Below, piece by piece: positions 1 to 11,775 of a stretch of DNA of 64,000 bases; the first letter of the stretch is position 1, and each line of letters opens with the position of its first letter. The stretch lies in NCBI GenBank assembly GCA_051453625.1, contig JBOZIK010000001.1, positions 175,909,973-175,973,972 of the forward strand. Direction: 5' to 3'. The notes beneath the pieces were generated by a model that saw only the letters and a list, made by a program, of their open reading frames with translations, searched no databases and was not told where the DNA came from. The position numbers and the translations under genes are program-made. This DNA comes from Welwitschia mirabilis. Lineage: Eukaryota > Gnetophyta > Gnetopsida > Welwitschiales.

Positions 1-364
1 GTTCATGTCTAGTTGGATGGGCAAGTAAGAAACAAAACTCTATTTCTCTCTCCACTGTAGAAGCTAAATATATTGCTACAGGAAGTTGTTACACTTACCT
101 TTTATGGATGAAAGAAATGTTAAAAGATTTTGATATGACATTTAAACAAGTTTTAATTTTTTGTGATAATACTAGTGTTATTAATATATCAGTCTAGTAC
201 AGCACTTAAGAACAAAGCATATTGAACTTAGACATCATTTTCTTTATGATCAAGTTGAAAAAGGTCATATATCTATAGCAAATGTTTTTACTAAACCCTT
301 GAATTTTGATACTTTTATTCATCTCAGATATGAACTAGAGATTCTCTCACTATCCTATAATTAA
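1..364 (+). pseudogene. Ty1/copia RNase H, C-terminal end of a polyprotein
   Basis: RNase H removes the RNA strand from the RNA/DNA hybrid during reverse transcription of a copia element. Reading from base 3 gives the family hallmark WASKKQNSISLSTVEAKYIA, then LLWMKEML and the catalytic-site context FCDNTSVINIS. The frame breaks at about 190-200 and resumes with LRTKHIELRHHFLYDQVEKG and VFTKPL, ending at a TAA at 362-364. The rest of the polyprotein lies left of the window. This is the least decayed coding stretch in the first 20 kb: one frameshift and one stop. The large noncoding spacer and long LTR that follow suggest the Sirevirus lineage (inference). Confidence 0.85.
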
Positions 365-1290
365 GTGCAAGGTGATCAATCAAATATAATATTCATTCGA
401 CGGGAATAGATCGGTCAACTGGTTTTATACTCGGTTGCTCGATTCCTTAAAAAGTTTTATAGTAGCTACAATAGTAGAATAAAAGAGAGTTATTTATTTT
501 GTCATCTGATTTAATCTATTGATATTTTCTATGGATTCTTATTCTTGAATATTATAATATTTTATTTTTTCTTAAATATTCTATTTTTTTATTTTATTAT
601 ATTATTTTTTCTTCTGGACATCATGCATTTGAAAATCATCATCTCATTGACATACTTGCTTTACTTATAATGAAAATTAATCAAATATTCTAGCACAATT
701 CTTATATCTTTTGGCATATCTCAGTTAGTAGTATGAAATTATATGTGCTCATTTGGATAACTTAAAGTTATTTATATCATTTCAAAATGAAGTTTGTATC
801 ATCTATTTTAATAAGTATCCTTGATCTATTTTGGATTATTATTTGTTATTATTATGTTTTCTCAAATTCTACATAATCAAATTTATCACATTTAAGAGCA
901 CAAAAAATTTTGTCTATTCAAAATGCCTAAGTTTGTATTAATATTTGAATTATTTCTCTTACATATGGTATCAAGATAGGGGGAAAAATTTAATATTTCT
1001 AAACACATATTTTAAGATTATATTTTTCTTTACCATTGATGTCAAATGAGGAGAAGATGTAGTATTTTCAAAGTACTATTTTAAAGTATTTAGTTAAAGG
1101 GAGAGAGAATAAAAGGGAGAAAATGATTATTTCAGAAATGTTTTACCCTTTTTTTGCTTAAATGTTTATATGGCTTGATGAAAAGGAGAGTGTTTATTAT
1201 AATGTGCTTAAAATTATTTGATGAAAGAGATTAAAATTGTTTGATCTTTAAAATCACTTATTTTTTTTCATTAATGTCAAAGGGGGAGAT
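365..1290 (+). other. Sirevirus-like spacer with repeated polypurine tracts
   Basis: This is noncoding internal sequence between the RNase H stop and the 3' LTR. Purine-rich blocks recur at 974-990, 1043-1059, 1096-1125, 1181-1190 and 1278-1290. Two of them share the lead-in 'atgtcaaa' (1040-1047 and 1274-1281). Sireviruses are known for several polypurine tracts upstream of the 3' LTR, and the arrangement here fits. The end of an env-like frame could once have been here, but none is readable. Confidence 0.6.
1278..1290 (+). promoter_or_regulatory. Polypurine tract of the copia element
   Basis: The sequence caaagggggagat lies directly against the TG that starts the LTR. A polypurine tract resists RNase H and primes plus-strand DNA synthesis. 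Its position against the LTR edge is the main support. Confidence 0.75.
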
Positions 1291-1409
1291 TGTTATATTA
1301 TATTTGTCAATTTATGTCCAACTAATATCTCTTGTGTAGTATAAATGTTATATATTTTGTATAGATGAGATTGAGTTTTGTAGGTTAAAAGAATTAGACC
1401 AAATATGCA

Positions 1410-1860
1410 TCAAAAACCTATTGAGTTAATTTACCCTTTAGTGGGGTTCAACCAAATCCTAAAGGAGTTGATCACAGTTAAAGATATCGAAAGAAAAATG
1501 GATTAAACCTAGAGGGATTGACCAAATTTTAATGGGGGTTACCAAACCTGTAACTTAGAACTCAATATCCCTAAACTGAATGTAAAGGGATCAATCAGAT
1601 TTTCATGAGGTTAATTAGATTTATGAAGATGATAAATAGTCCCAAACCAAGAGGTAAGAAGTTAACCAAACCTAGGTGGGGTCAACTGGATTGGGGTCAA
1701 CTGAACCCAAATGGGATAAACCAGACCTGGAGACATAAAAACCTAGGGTGGCTAAAATTTTCTCTTAGGTGATATAAGTAATTCATGACACCACATGGGG
1801 TCGACTAGATTTTTGTGGTGTCAACTAGTCAATGCAGAAAAGAAAAATTTCTATATGTCA
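1410..1860 (+). repeat. Degenerate short-repeat block in the LTR
   Basis: Blocks of roughly 20-30 bp alternate between variants of 'gttgaccaaacct' and 'ggtcaactgga' (for example near 1448, 1518, 1667, 1679, 1694 and 1826). They look like copies of one short GTCAAC/GTTGAC-containing unit eroded by C-to-T changes. They lie in the part upstream of the TATA box, where LTR enhancers usually sit. Function is not shown. Confidence 0.5.
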
Positions 1861-1982
1861 TGTATTCATTTCCTAGTCATTGACTATGTATTTCCTAGCC
1901 AGTTCATTGACTACCTATTTCTTAGCCATTTATAGCTATTGGAGTTGCAATTCATTTTCAATAAACCTTATTAGCCCTACAT

Positions 1983-1991
1983 TATAAATAG
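1983..1991 (+). promoter_or_regulatory. TATA box of the copia LTR
   Basis: TATAAATAG is preceded by a C-containing stretch and lies about 690 bp into the LTR, a plausible position for the start of R. It would drive + strand transcription of the element. Confidence 0.45.
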
Positions 1992-2673
1992 TTATGCTAT
2001 TGTTGATTAGAGATCTTTTAGCACCATTCTTATTTGGTTATATTATTATGATCTGAAAGATCAAGCTATGATTTCTCATTGGTGTATCATTGTATTGCTT
2101 CACATATAACTTGATTAGATCCATCATTAGCTAAAGCACTTCATTCTTGTCAGATCTAAGAGCTTCATTAGTATGATTTACTAGAGAAGAGCTTCATTCA
2201 TTGTACTTCTACAAAACGTGTAATATCCTTGCCATCAAGGCATTACCAAATCAAAACTTCCTTGCAATACGTCGATACTTACCATCTAAAAGTCTGTTAT
2301 GAAGGTTGAGACTTAGCCTCTAAAAGTTTATTAAGAAGGTTGAGACTTAGCCTATAAAAGTCCACTTGTAAGGGTTATAGGTGAACCTGGAAAACCTGTG
2401 GAGTAACAAAGATCCAAGGTTGAGTTAGAGAAAAGATGATCATTGAGAGTGGAGTAGGGGAGTTTCTGAACCACTCTAAATATAGTGTGTATCTAAATTA
2501 GTAGTTTGTACATTTTATTTCTTGCTTTTAGAATTCTATTATTTATGCACATTCTTGAATTAGTTATTATCATATACAAGCTACGTTCTAGATAGATTTG
2601 TTTAGTTTTGTACTTAAATTTTAAAAAAAACCTATTCACCTCCCCTTCCTCTAGGGTTTACGATTCTATTAAT

Positions 2674-2795
2674 NNNNNNNNNNNNNNNNNNNNNNNNNNN
2701 NNNNNNNNNNNNNNNNNNNNNNNNNNNNNNNNNNNNNNNNNNNNNNNNNNNNNNNNNNNNNNNNNNNNNNNNNNNNNNNNNNNNNNNNNNNNNNN
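2674..2795. other. Assembly gap (122 N)
   Basis: A run of N hides the 3' boundary of the copia LTR and its target-site duplication. Confidence 1.
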
Positions 2796-2981
2796 TTGTG
2801 AATCTTTCATCTTCATTTCTCTAAACTTTATACTCATTGGATCATAAGAACATTCATATCCTCATCTTCTAATAAGCATATTTTATCCATTTGAATAGCA
2901 AGAATTTAATGGATTGAATCTTTTTCATTTTCACTCAAGGAAGTTACTTCTTATCATAAGTACCTGATCTAATATTACTTA

Positions 2982-3167
2982 AGGATCATAGAATTCAAAG
3001 GGAAGGGATGAATGAGTTTTACCAAACAAAAAATTAAATTAATAATAAACTAAAAATGCATAATAAAAATACTTTACTAAGATAACATGGTTTTGCAACC
3101 TAAGTATGATCACACACACAGGGTAAATTTTTCTTAGACCTCTAGATATTCTTAGCCTAAAAGAAAA
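2982..3167 (-). repeat. Dispersed repeat copy 1 (partner at 6043-6225)
   Basis: This stretch aligns with 6043-6225: both share 'gaattcaaaggg', a 'gatgaatgagtt' type block, 'atgcataataaaaa', a 'cacacacaca/cactcacaca' block and 'cctctagatattcttagcctaaaag'. Read on the minus strand it ends 'cattcaccc..cccctttgaattc', which resembles the 3' end of copia LTRs, so it may be an LTR terminus. The copy is cut by the gap at 3168. Confidence 0.5.
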
Positions 3168-3267
3168 NNNNNNNNNNNNNNNNNNNNNNNNNNNNNNNNN
3201 NNNNNNNNNNNNNNNNNNNNNNNNNNNNNNNNNNNNNNNNNNNNNNNNNNNNNNNNNNNNNNNNNNN
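3168..3267. other. Assembly gap (100 N)
   Basis: Exactly 100 N, usually a scaffold gap of unknown true size. Confidence 1.
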
Positions 3268-6042
3268 ATTTTTCCTAAATACATTTACAATTATGTACTA
3301 GCCTAATTAATTGTCAAAAGCCTTGTAAATTTCCTATCTTCATAGCTTTGAGGATAAAGTTTAATTTTGATTAAGGGATTTAGCATTTATTTTTAAAGAA
3401 ATTTTTTAAATTGTAATGCTTATTTTAAAAAATTTTATAAGAGTTTTTTAAAAGATATATCGTTATCATACTCAAATATTTTTGTTTAGAATTTTTCCAT
3501 GCTACATCATTCTTTATCATGTTTTTTTCCTCAAAGTCTTACAAAATTCTAGTTATGGGGTTGATAACATATAAAAATTGATATTTAAACTAAGTATGCT
3601 TAATCAATTTAGCTTATACAAAAATATTAAATTAGTCATTTTATTATAAAATTATGTATTTAACCCTTTTGAACATAATTTATGAACTTATGCATTTTCT
3701 CATAATAATTCTAACTAAAATGTTTCTTTCTAGATAATATATTAAAAGATGAAGACAATTCAGCTAAAAACACCAATGCTACTAATCCTTTAGAGTAAAG
3801 TATCCCAAAAGCTATGTTATGGAGTCATCTTGGAAAGTGACCAATTTTCACTTATGGGTTCAAGTAGTTACATCACCAAACTCCACCAAAATATGTGGTC
3901 ATAAAAGCCTCATTTTTTAATTAAAAATAATAAAATTGTAAAACCCTAATTGAGGAATCCTAACCTTATTTTTGCTTATAAAAAGGATGAAGCATTATCA
4001 TTTGTAATAATCTTTGACTATAAAAAATAGTTAGAAACCTTAAATCATTAATTGTTGACATATCTTTCTAAACTTTTCCTTTGGGAGTGGGCTAGATTCA
4101 AGGCTAGATTTGATGATTTTATAGCAAATTTTCTTTCTTTCTTTCTTCAATGTAATGTAATTAATGATTTTTATGAAATATTAGCTGTTCATTTTTTATT
4201 TTTATTCATGATTAATCTCATAATTTTCATGCTTGAATAAGACTACATTATTAAGTTTTTTTTATTTACTAAGTAAGTTTGTTAAGTTTACTTGTTGGTT
4301 GTAGTCATATTATTTGATAAATCTTGAGAATTTTCATTCTTACTTTTCATGCTTACATTAGGCTATGAAGGACCTAAGTAACTAAGAAATTTATCAACAC
4401 TTATGGGTGAATGAGATTATGTCACCATGATCTGAGCCATAATGATGAAACAATCTAAGGTTTAGTTTAGGAATTTATAATAAATTATTAAATTAAAGGT
4501 TTTGTTGTTGGATGATTTAAGTTAGACCTTTAGAGTTATCCCATTTTCCCACTTCACCATCAAAGTTCACTCTCATCTCACTCTTGATTTTTTATTTGTT
4601 TTGAATTCATAGACGTTAAATAATTTTGTGTTATCATTGTTTAGTCTTCTACCTCAATTTATCCCTATGGAAAAAATGACATTATAACTCTACTACAATG
4701 ATGATTGTAATTTATAAATTATAAAAGTTGAACACAAACATAAGTATACATGCATAGAAATGAATAAGAATCATTCTTATGCCATTGATAGTGACTGAAT
4801 CTAACTTGATAATATTATTGAACTGACTTGTTAAGGCCTTGAAACACTCTTTATTTCACAATGCTAGCATAAGACCCCTTAATTCCACTAATATAGATAA
4901 CTTTTGGAAGATTTTATTAAAGTCCTTCTTTGATCTCCATCTTGCTAGAGCCAAGTTCCTCACATTAAAAAATCATATGCCCCTAATCATAATGCTATTT
5001 AGATCTTACTCAAATTCAAACTTAAATTGAGTAAATCCTTTTGCAATTACTATAACCTATATAGCCTAGATCCCCATCCATTTTAGTGCTACTCACTTTC
5101 TAATCAAATCCATACTAGGTCTTGACCTAGCTAAAATAAAATATCCTATAAGACTAAATCAAAACTTCTTCTTCACATTGGCATAATACTCTAGGGATGT
5201 TTTAATCTTAAAAGATTCATGCTCCTTAAAAAATTTAATTGGGGGGGAAGAAGGGATCATGCTCATACCTAGAATAAACCTTGCCTAGGATTTCTACTAC
5301 TGAAAAAACTTCAAAACCTTTGAAACAACGTAAAACCAGGCTTCTCTTTAAACATCCTACATCTTATCGCCTACTTCCTCTCCCTTCTATGTCCCTATGC
5401 ACTCTTAGGATATTTAGAAATGCTACTAGAAATCATGGAACATTGCCTTACTGCCCTTTTCTTCGTAGGACTTAAAGCCATTATATATTTTCCTTAAACT
5501 TCAATATTTATCTTTATATATTTTAAAAATAATTTTATTTTATTTTTATCTTCCTTGGTTTTTGAAAGATATCAAATTATTTTTTAATAATATTATTAAC
5601 ATTCTTTAATTTTAAAGATAATCTTTCTATTTTAAGGGGGTATTGGATCCCAAAAAAATGTATTATTAACCAAATCCAAAACACAAGCCATTACAAATCT
5701 AGTGAAAAAGAGGGAAAACCTTAACTTCATAATTTTTGTGACTTATTATTACAAAAGATAAATTACATAAACAACATTTACTATACTTATATTTAATTGA
5801 AGCTATAAGTAAAATGCAACATCTTTAAGAGTTTGGCGCACTCTTGATGGAATATGATAGCCATGTTTTTTCTACTAAAAAATAAATTTACAACAAAGAT
5901 TTCAAATAGAGTAAAGAACAAGGGGGCAAGGACATCTCTAAATATAAAGTAAGGTAATAAACAAACTAGGTTGGATGTCAAGAATAATATCATTCATGCT
6001 TAGAAAAATGTTTTATTAGATTTTAAAAATCCACTTCAAAGT
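3268..6042. other. Noncoding AT-rich stretch with one possible LTR
   Basis: I see no gene. From about 3750 to 4740 the sequence has the feel of a Ty3/gypsy LTR: a TATA box at 3977-3986, then 'gggagtgggctagattcaagg' type text, then a tail near 4660-4700 containing 'tccctatgg' and 'actctactac', a phrase seen near the ends of many plant gypsy LTRs. No primer site follows, so it could be a solo LTR or a fragment. Short frames at 4052-4240, 4839-5030, 5281-5475 and 5793-5993 have no family signature. Confidence 0.35.
3977..3986 (+). promoter_or_regulatory. TATA-like box in possible solo LTR
   Basis: TATAAAAAGG in the context 'ttgcttataaaaaggatgaa', typical of plant LTR core promoters. Support is context only. 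Confidence 0.35.
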
Positions 6043-6225
6043 GAGGATTATTGAATTCAAAGGGGAGGGGTGAATGAGTTCCACCAATAAAATTTTAATA
6101 AAAAATGAAAATACACAATAAAAACACCTTATCAAGATAATGTGTTTGCAAGCCCAGGTACACTCACACATAGAAGGTATCTTCTTCTTACACCTCTGAA
6201 TATTCTTAACCTATAAGAAGATAGT
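6043..6225 (-). repeat. Dispersed repeat copy 2 (partner at 2982-3167)
   Basis: Homologous to 2982-3167 and complete on its right side, where it runs into the 82-bp tandem repeat. The minus strand reading gives a copia-like LTR terminus ('cattcacccctcccc'), so a minus strand LTR may begin its U5 here. No clear primer site is visible to the left. Confidence 0.5.
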
Positions 6226-6500
6226 GGTTTTATGGTGAACTATCAATCTTATAATAAATAAAAGTCTTCTTATAAGATAACACTCTCTTTTTTACAAGGG
6301 AATAGTGGTTTTCATAGGTTTACCATGAACCTCATAATAGTGAGAGTCTCTGTGCAAGGTAACACTCTCTCCCTTATAAGGAAATAGTTATTTTCATAAG
6401 TACATTATGAACCTTTATAATAGTGAGAGTCTTCTCATAAGGTAGCACTTTCTTCCTCATAAGAAAATAATGGTATTTTAGCTTACTAATAACCTCATAT
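6216..6500. repeat. Tandem repeat, ~82-bp unit, about 3.5 copies
   Basis: The block '(a)atagtggttttcat..ttaccatgaacctcataatagtgagagtct..aaggtaacactctc..cttataagg' repeats. The anchor 'atagtgg' or its variants starts at 6221, 6302, 6384 and 6467, giving spacings of 81, 82 and 83 bp. Units differ by scattered substitutions and are not recent. It may be an LTR-internal minisatellite. Confidence 0.75.
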
Positions 6501-7039
6501 CAAATAAATACTCACAATTACTACCTCAAATGTATACCCTTATAGTGATTGCCTTACAAAGTATTTGATATTCAAGAATGGACTTATAATAATATTCAAT
6601 AAAACAATAGTCCACAAAGTAAACCAGAAGTACAATACAATAACAAGCATGATGAGATAGCTTTGATGAACATTTTATTTTCCTATTATTATAGTCATGA
6701 CAAGTGCAAAGAATGATGTAATAATTTAGGATCTAAGAATAAATGATGTAACAGAGAAAGCTCCTCTATAATAATAGCTTTGATCCTTCATTAGATGTGC
6801 CAATCAGTCATGAATTTGTTCTTTGAACTATATTTTATTCATTCAATATCGTTAAAGCATAGAAAAAATTATTGCTTTGTTTCATGATGTTGAGGCTTTA
6901 TATAGTCGAGGAAGATTTATCTTTTTAAGCTTAAAAGATAGTTGTTTGATTTTGTAACTATCATGCAATGAATAGAAAACATTTAGGAATTAGGCAAGTA
7001 AGTTTGGTTCTAATCAATGTGAACTTTGGTTTGAGTGAA
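6501..7039. other. Noncoding, nothing recognised
   Basis: AT-rich sequence without coding potential or a repeat that I can assign. The 5' boundary of the next element's LTR may lie in here. Confidence 0.5.
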
Positions 7040-8060
7040 CTTTTCTCTAATAAGTATTGATTTTATAGACATCTACTAGTAACCAAATTCCTTCACATTA
7101 TAGATGTTTTTAATTAACTTACCCATATTTTAATGAATTTTGCTTTGTAGTATCCTTGGTCTTCCTTAATTATGAATTCATGATGTACAAGTTTATAGTT
7201 CATCTCAAATGTAAGATATTAGTAGAAAAGCAAATTGACTCTATTACCTATTTCAACTTAGTATAGAAATTTTTAAACATGTAAATGTCTTCATCTGTGT
7301 GAGGTTTAACTTTTAGTATAGTCATCTTTGATAAGGTAGATTTCTTTTAACCTGTGAACTAAATTATAGTACATAGGAGACATCTTGAATTTCACAAAAT
7401 TCTTCATTCAAGATGTCTTCAATTTTCTAGATGTCTTAAAATAATTGATTTTGTATTTTTTTAATTGATACTTTTATAAAGATGTTGCCTTTTTAAGATC
7501 CGTCTTTATCTAATTCTTATCAAAGTGTAATATTTTTTTTATTAATCTATCTATATAATGATATAAAATATCTGACAAATGGAATCATTAAAACTCAATT
7601 CACCAATATGGGTTTATGTGTTTATCTTATAATTACATAGATTACTATGATTTAATAAAATACATTCTTATATTCATGATTTTTTCATATTAGTGTATTT
7701 AGTCATGATAGGATCATAGGATGCCTTACAAAGGGATTCCACATTTTTTAGTCTTCTGCATTATGGGGTTTAAATGTAATCATGAGAGACACATCCTCTT
7801 TGTAGCATGAGATTATAAAGTTTTTGATAAACCTTAAATCATAATTTAGAGTTAATATATCTAAATTTATGTTATATATTCACTTTCCATAGGTTGTTAA
7901 TCTCTAATGTGGGAAACAACTTATATTGATGCGCTTATTTTTTATTATTACATAGTTAAAAATATTTACATTTTGAAGTGTATATTAATTAACTAGTAAT
8001 TTCTTAATTAGAACTAATTCATTAGCTCCTTTATGTTTAATAATCCACAAATTGTATCAA
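7040..8060 (+). repeat. 5' LTR of the ancient copia element (3' part clear)
   Basis: The text near 7828-7866 ('aaaccttaaatcataattt..') matches 16131-16170, and 'gtatattaattaactag' (7980-7996) matches 16281-16297, with the order conserved through 'ctcattcat..cctttt.. gtttaataat' near the end. After the end lie primer-site-like relics, 'attgtatcaa' (8051-8060) and 'ttgtatgatactc' (8061-8073), compatible with a decayed initiator-Met-tRNA site. The LTR start is not resolved. Confidence 0.5.
7378..7418. repeat. Perfect 13-bp inverted repeat in the LTR
   Basis: The arm AGACATCTTGAAT (7378-7390) and its exact reverse complement (7406-7418) flank a 15-bp loop. Similar AGACATCT words recur in the 3' LTR (15128, 15187). 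They may descend from CpG-containing AGACGTCT repeats (inference). Confidence 0.8.
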
Positions 8061-8104
8061 TTGTATGATACTCTATTATGAATGTAATAATCTATAGTGA
8101 AACA

Positions 8105-9780
8105 TGAATGGATCATTAACTATAAGATTACCTCCCATTAGTGGCATCAACTATGTCTATTTGAAGATGAAGATATAGGTGTACTTATAATTACTTGAGT
8201 TTCATATGTAAAAGGCTATTCTAAATGAATATATAAAGTCTGTAATAGATGATAAGAATACTATAGGTATAAACATCAATCAAATCAAACTAAGATCAAA
8301 ATGGAACAAAGAAGATAAATAAAAGAACATGTTTTTCTCCTAAAGGAAAAGGATGCTCTATCTTGTACACTCTCAAGAAAATAATTTAACTATTACCTAA
8401 TGAAAAAAAAAACAAGAAGTATGGGATGTATTAAATAAGACCATATGAAGGAATTGTTTTTTATGAATTAATTAAACTACTTTTTTGAACTAATTAATTT
8501 AAAAACATAAGGATGAAAAAAGAAGAATGAATTCAATAGTACTTTAAAAGATTAAAAAATGTAATAAACTCCATTGGAGGAATTGGTCAAAACCTATCCA
8601 AAGAAAATATAATCCATAAAATGCTAAGATATATTCATCTTGAATACATGCCAAATACTACTACCATGGAATAATTAACAACCTTTAATAATATAAGATT
8701 TGAGAATATTTAAAGTTAATTAAAACATATAAAATAAACCTCATAGAAGATGTAGTGATCAAGGATAAATTAGTCATCTTGAAGTTAAAAGCTATTTAAT
8801 AAACATTTAGTAAATGGAGGATTAAGAAATCCTTTAAGATATATAAATATGATACTGATGATGATGATGAACTTATTCTAGTTATTAAAATGGATAAAAT
8901 TATTTTATTATAAAGAAATAAGAAGAAAACTTAATTATGAAGATCAATAATACTGCCTTTAAAAGTTTAGTTAAAAAGTAAATCAACTCTTTATTCTTTT
9001 AAGAATGACATTACAAAGTTAGATTATTGGATTTATGATCAAGGAGGACATTTAATCTTAAAATACTATAGTGGTAAGAATTTATTTAAAAATAAAAGAA
9101 AATACTTTTAAAATAAATCTTATTTATTAGATGAAATGATGATAAAGAAGCAAGTAAAGATGAAGTTATGAAATATAATGCTAAGGATACTCACTACCTC
9201 TACATGACATGTCCATATCATATGAAACTGGAAAGTGAAAAAAACCCTATTTAATGATAAGAATGATGATATTCTTAGTAAGATAAAGATAAGCACCATC
9301 ACGTGGAAGCTATGATATAATTTCTAAAGAATTTTTAAAAAATATAAAAACTATTTATCAAAATAAAGAAGATACTCCATCATTATGAGTTAGACTTTGA
9401 GCAACGAAAAGATGCCTTCTTTAATCTTACAAGTAAGAATGTAGCCTTAAAGGAAAAGGTTAGTAAAATAACAAGTAAGACTAAGTATTTAAAATAAGTT
9501 CTAAATGATGCTATGAATATTAATTACATACTTAGTTGCTTCACTCATATCTCTTCAAAATGGAATTACATACTTAGGCTTAAAATTTTAAGTAAAATAA
9601 GAAATGCAATGTTCTATTATTATAAATATAAAAGGAATTTTTAATATAGCTATCCTTTAAAATTTAGATATTATCTTACTACTAATTTTAATGAAATAAT
9701 AATAGTTTATATAGAATTCCTATGTAAGTAAGAAGAATATAAAAACAAATGCTAAAAAAAAGATAAATTATCATGTTTGC
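8105..9780 (+). pseudogene. Copia gag region, heavily decayed
   Basis: Gag forms the virus-like particle. The position between the LTR/primer relic and the protease is where gag must lie. An ATG at 8105 ('atgaatggatc') fits a gag start. Beyond that I see only lysine- and acid-rich fragments (for example a run of Asp codons near 8855) and no intact zinc knuckle. The assignment rests on position. Confidence 0.35.
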
Positions 9781-9814
9781 TCAATTTAAATTTCATCTAC
9801 TAAATGAACATACA

Positions 9815-9925
9815 TGATATGTAGATAGTAGATTCTCCTACCAAATGATAGGAGAAAAATCACATTTTATAATTGAAAATAAAATTAAACTCTTAATTAA
9901 AGGTATTTTCATAATAGAAAAATGT
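9815..9925 (+). pseudogene. Copia aspartic protease active-site remnant
   Basis: The frame from 9818 reads YVDSRFSYQMIGEKSHFI, which aligns with the copia protease block around the D-S-G triad. The codon before it is TGA where the family has Trp. The catalytic Gly is Arg (AGA, G-to-A), and the following Cys is Phe. The enzyme would process the Gag-Pol polyprotein; this copy cannot. Confidence 0.7.
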
Positions 9926-10154
9926 AACTTTCTAAAGATAAAGAGTGAGTACTATCATTGAATTATTTGAAATTAGTTAATTACATAACTTAAATTATTA
10001 AATTTATCTTTATTAAAACTTTTGATAATTTTAAAGACCTCTACTTTAATAAATTTATGTTTGTAAAAAAAGAAAATAAAATGTCCACATCACATCTTTG
10101 CTTAATATTTCTACAAAAAATTCAAACTATTCCATTAGTATGATAGATAATGTA

Positions 10155-10650
10155 AGGTTATAGCACAGAAGTCTTACTCATGTGAACATGAACACAATGA
10201 AGATACTTATATCAAAAGAATTGGTAAGAGGTTCTTTCAAGCTTAATAAATTTAGCAATTAAATATTTAAAGATTATCAAAAAGCTTTAAAAATGAGGAT
10301 AATATTCGATGATAAAAATTTTATATCTATTTCTTTTATACTTTTATATTTGGATATATCATAGAACCTTCTTAAACTAAAATTCTTGAGAATAAGATAT
10401 ATTATCTTATAGTAGTTGGTGATTTTTCATATTTTACATGCATATCTTATATTGCATATAAGGATATCAAATGTAATCATTATTTTAATTTTTCAATTAG
10501 GTTACAAATAAAAATAAGTATCCTATGAAACAAATCTATAGTAATAATGGAAGTGAATTCAAGAATGCACAGTTTAAATCTTGTTATGATACATATGAAA
10601 TTAAAAAAAATAGTTCTTGGTTCTAGGAATATTAAAATAGAATGAATCTA
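10155..10650 (+). pseudogene. Copia GAG-pre-integrase and integrase core remnant
   Basis: At 10158 the frame gives L*HRSLTHVNMNTMKILIS, the decayed form of the zinc-binding WHRRLGH block of GAG-pre-integrase, with Trp turned into TAG. Near 10500-10600 VTNKNKYPMKQIYSNNGSEF followed by KNAQFKSCYD matches the block around the second catalytic Asp of the integrase core. Here that position reads Asn. Integrase would insert the cDNA; this copy is inactive. Confidence 0.7.
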
Positions 10651-11386
10651 TGAAATGAAACAATCAATATGTGGATGAAACTCCTTGATCCAAAGTAATC
10701 ATGTAAATTTTGCAAAGAAGACATCAATACCATGTGCTATGTATCAAATTAAGTATTAATAAGATAATTTACATCATAACCCTTTACAAATGATGATATG
10801 ATAAGAAATTTATACTAAGATATTTTAATATATTTGGATTTCAATGTTAAGATTAATGAAGGTATCTTTCTTAGTCGTTATATTGTTAGTAAGGCTAATA
10901 GAGTTTTATCACTGTAACTATAAAAGAAACCATTAATACTAAAGTGAATAAAACTAATTCTTAAAATGTTTACTTTTAGAATAACGATAATTATGAGCAT
11001 TATGGAGCTACTAAGAGGTGGAGTCTCTATCAAAAAGTAATAGAAAAATTGAAACAATCAAATTCATCATACTATAAAGAATGATAAGACTAAAAAGGCA
11101 TCCTCTAAAACTAAGATAATTAAAGGTTCTGATAATGATGAAAATACTTGAAGAAATGCTAATAGACTATGTGCTTGTGCTACTTATGTCTCATAAATAG
11201 AATCAAATAACTTCAAGGAATCTAAACATCATAAAAATTGGATATATGCCATTTAGAAAGAAAATAATCAATTTAAGAGATATAATGTATAGAAACTAGT
11301 GCCTAGACTAATAGATATAATTATCATTGGTATTAAGTGAATATTTTAAAAGCACAAAAAATGAGAACAACACATTCATATAAAAT

Positions 11387-11775
11387 AAGGCTAGATTTGT
11401 AGCTAAAGAACATAATTAATAAAAGGAAATTAATTTTAAAGAGACATTTATGCTAGTTCTTAGATGGACTTAATGTTAAGAGTGCCTTTCTAAATGGAGT
11501 AATTCAAAATGAGGTACATGTAAAAGAACTTAAGGGATTTACTAATCCACATCCTTCTAATTATGTGTATAGGTTGAAGAAATCTTTCTATGATATAAAG
11601 TAAGCCCCTTGAGCATGGTAGAAGCATTTATTAAAATAGCTGTCAAATAATCAATACAAGAGAGGTAAAATAGATGTAATATTCTTTATAAAATGGTTTT
11701 ATAGTTGATTACTATTTAGGTTGACATAAATAATATAATTCTTGGTATACTAACAAACCTTCATGGAAGAAATTT
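11387..11775 (+). pseudogene. Copia reverse transcriptase remnant
   Basis: The fragment KARFVAKEHN* (CAA to TAA) opens the domain. FKETF follows, then after an internal deletion NVKSAFLNGVIQNEVHVKE and NYVYRLKKSFYDIK, the standard copia RT order. Several Gln and Arg codons are now stops. Near 11728-11770 VDI..NIILG is a relic of the YVDD active site, with the Asp pair disrupted. Domain order and strand agree with the integrase upstream and RNase H downstream. Confidence 0.8.

Larger units (their letters stand above)
1291..2673 (+). repeat. 3' LTR of the Sirevirus-like copia element
   Basis: The LTR starts TGTTATATTATATTTGTC right after the polypurine tract. It carries a TATA box at 1983-1991. 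Its 3' part has the pyrimidine-rich 'cctattcacctcccc' stretch near 2630-2650 that precedes the end of many copia LTRs. The terminal CA is hidden in the assembly gap at 2674, so the length is at least 1383 bp. No partner LTR is in the window because the element extends to the left. Confidence 0.7.

Noticed and set aside
6216-6500. Regular repeats at 6.2-6.5 kb as a CRISPR-like array
   Set aside because: Units are contiguous diverged tandem copies without unique spacers, and the sequence is plant nuclear DNA.
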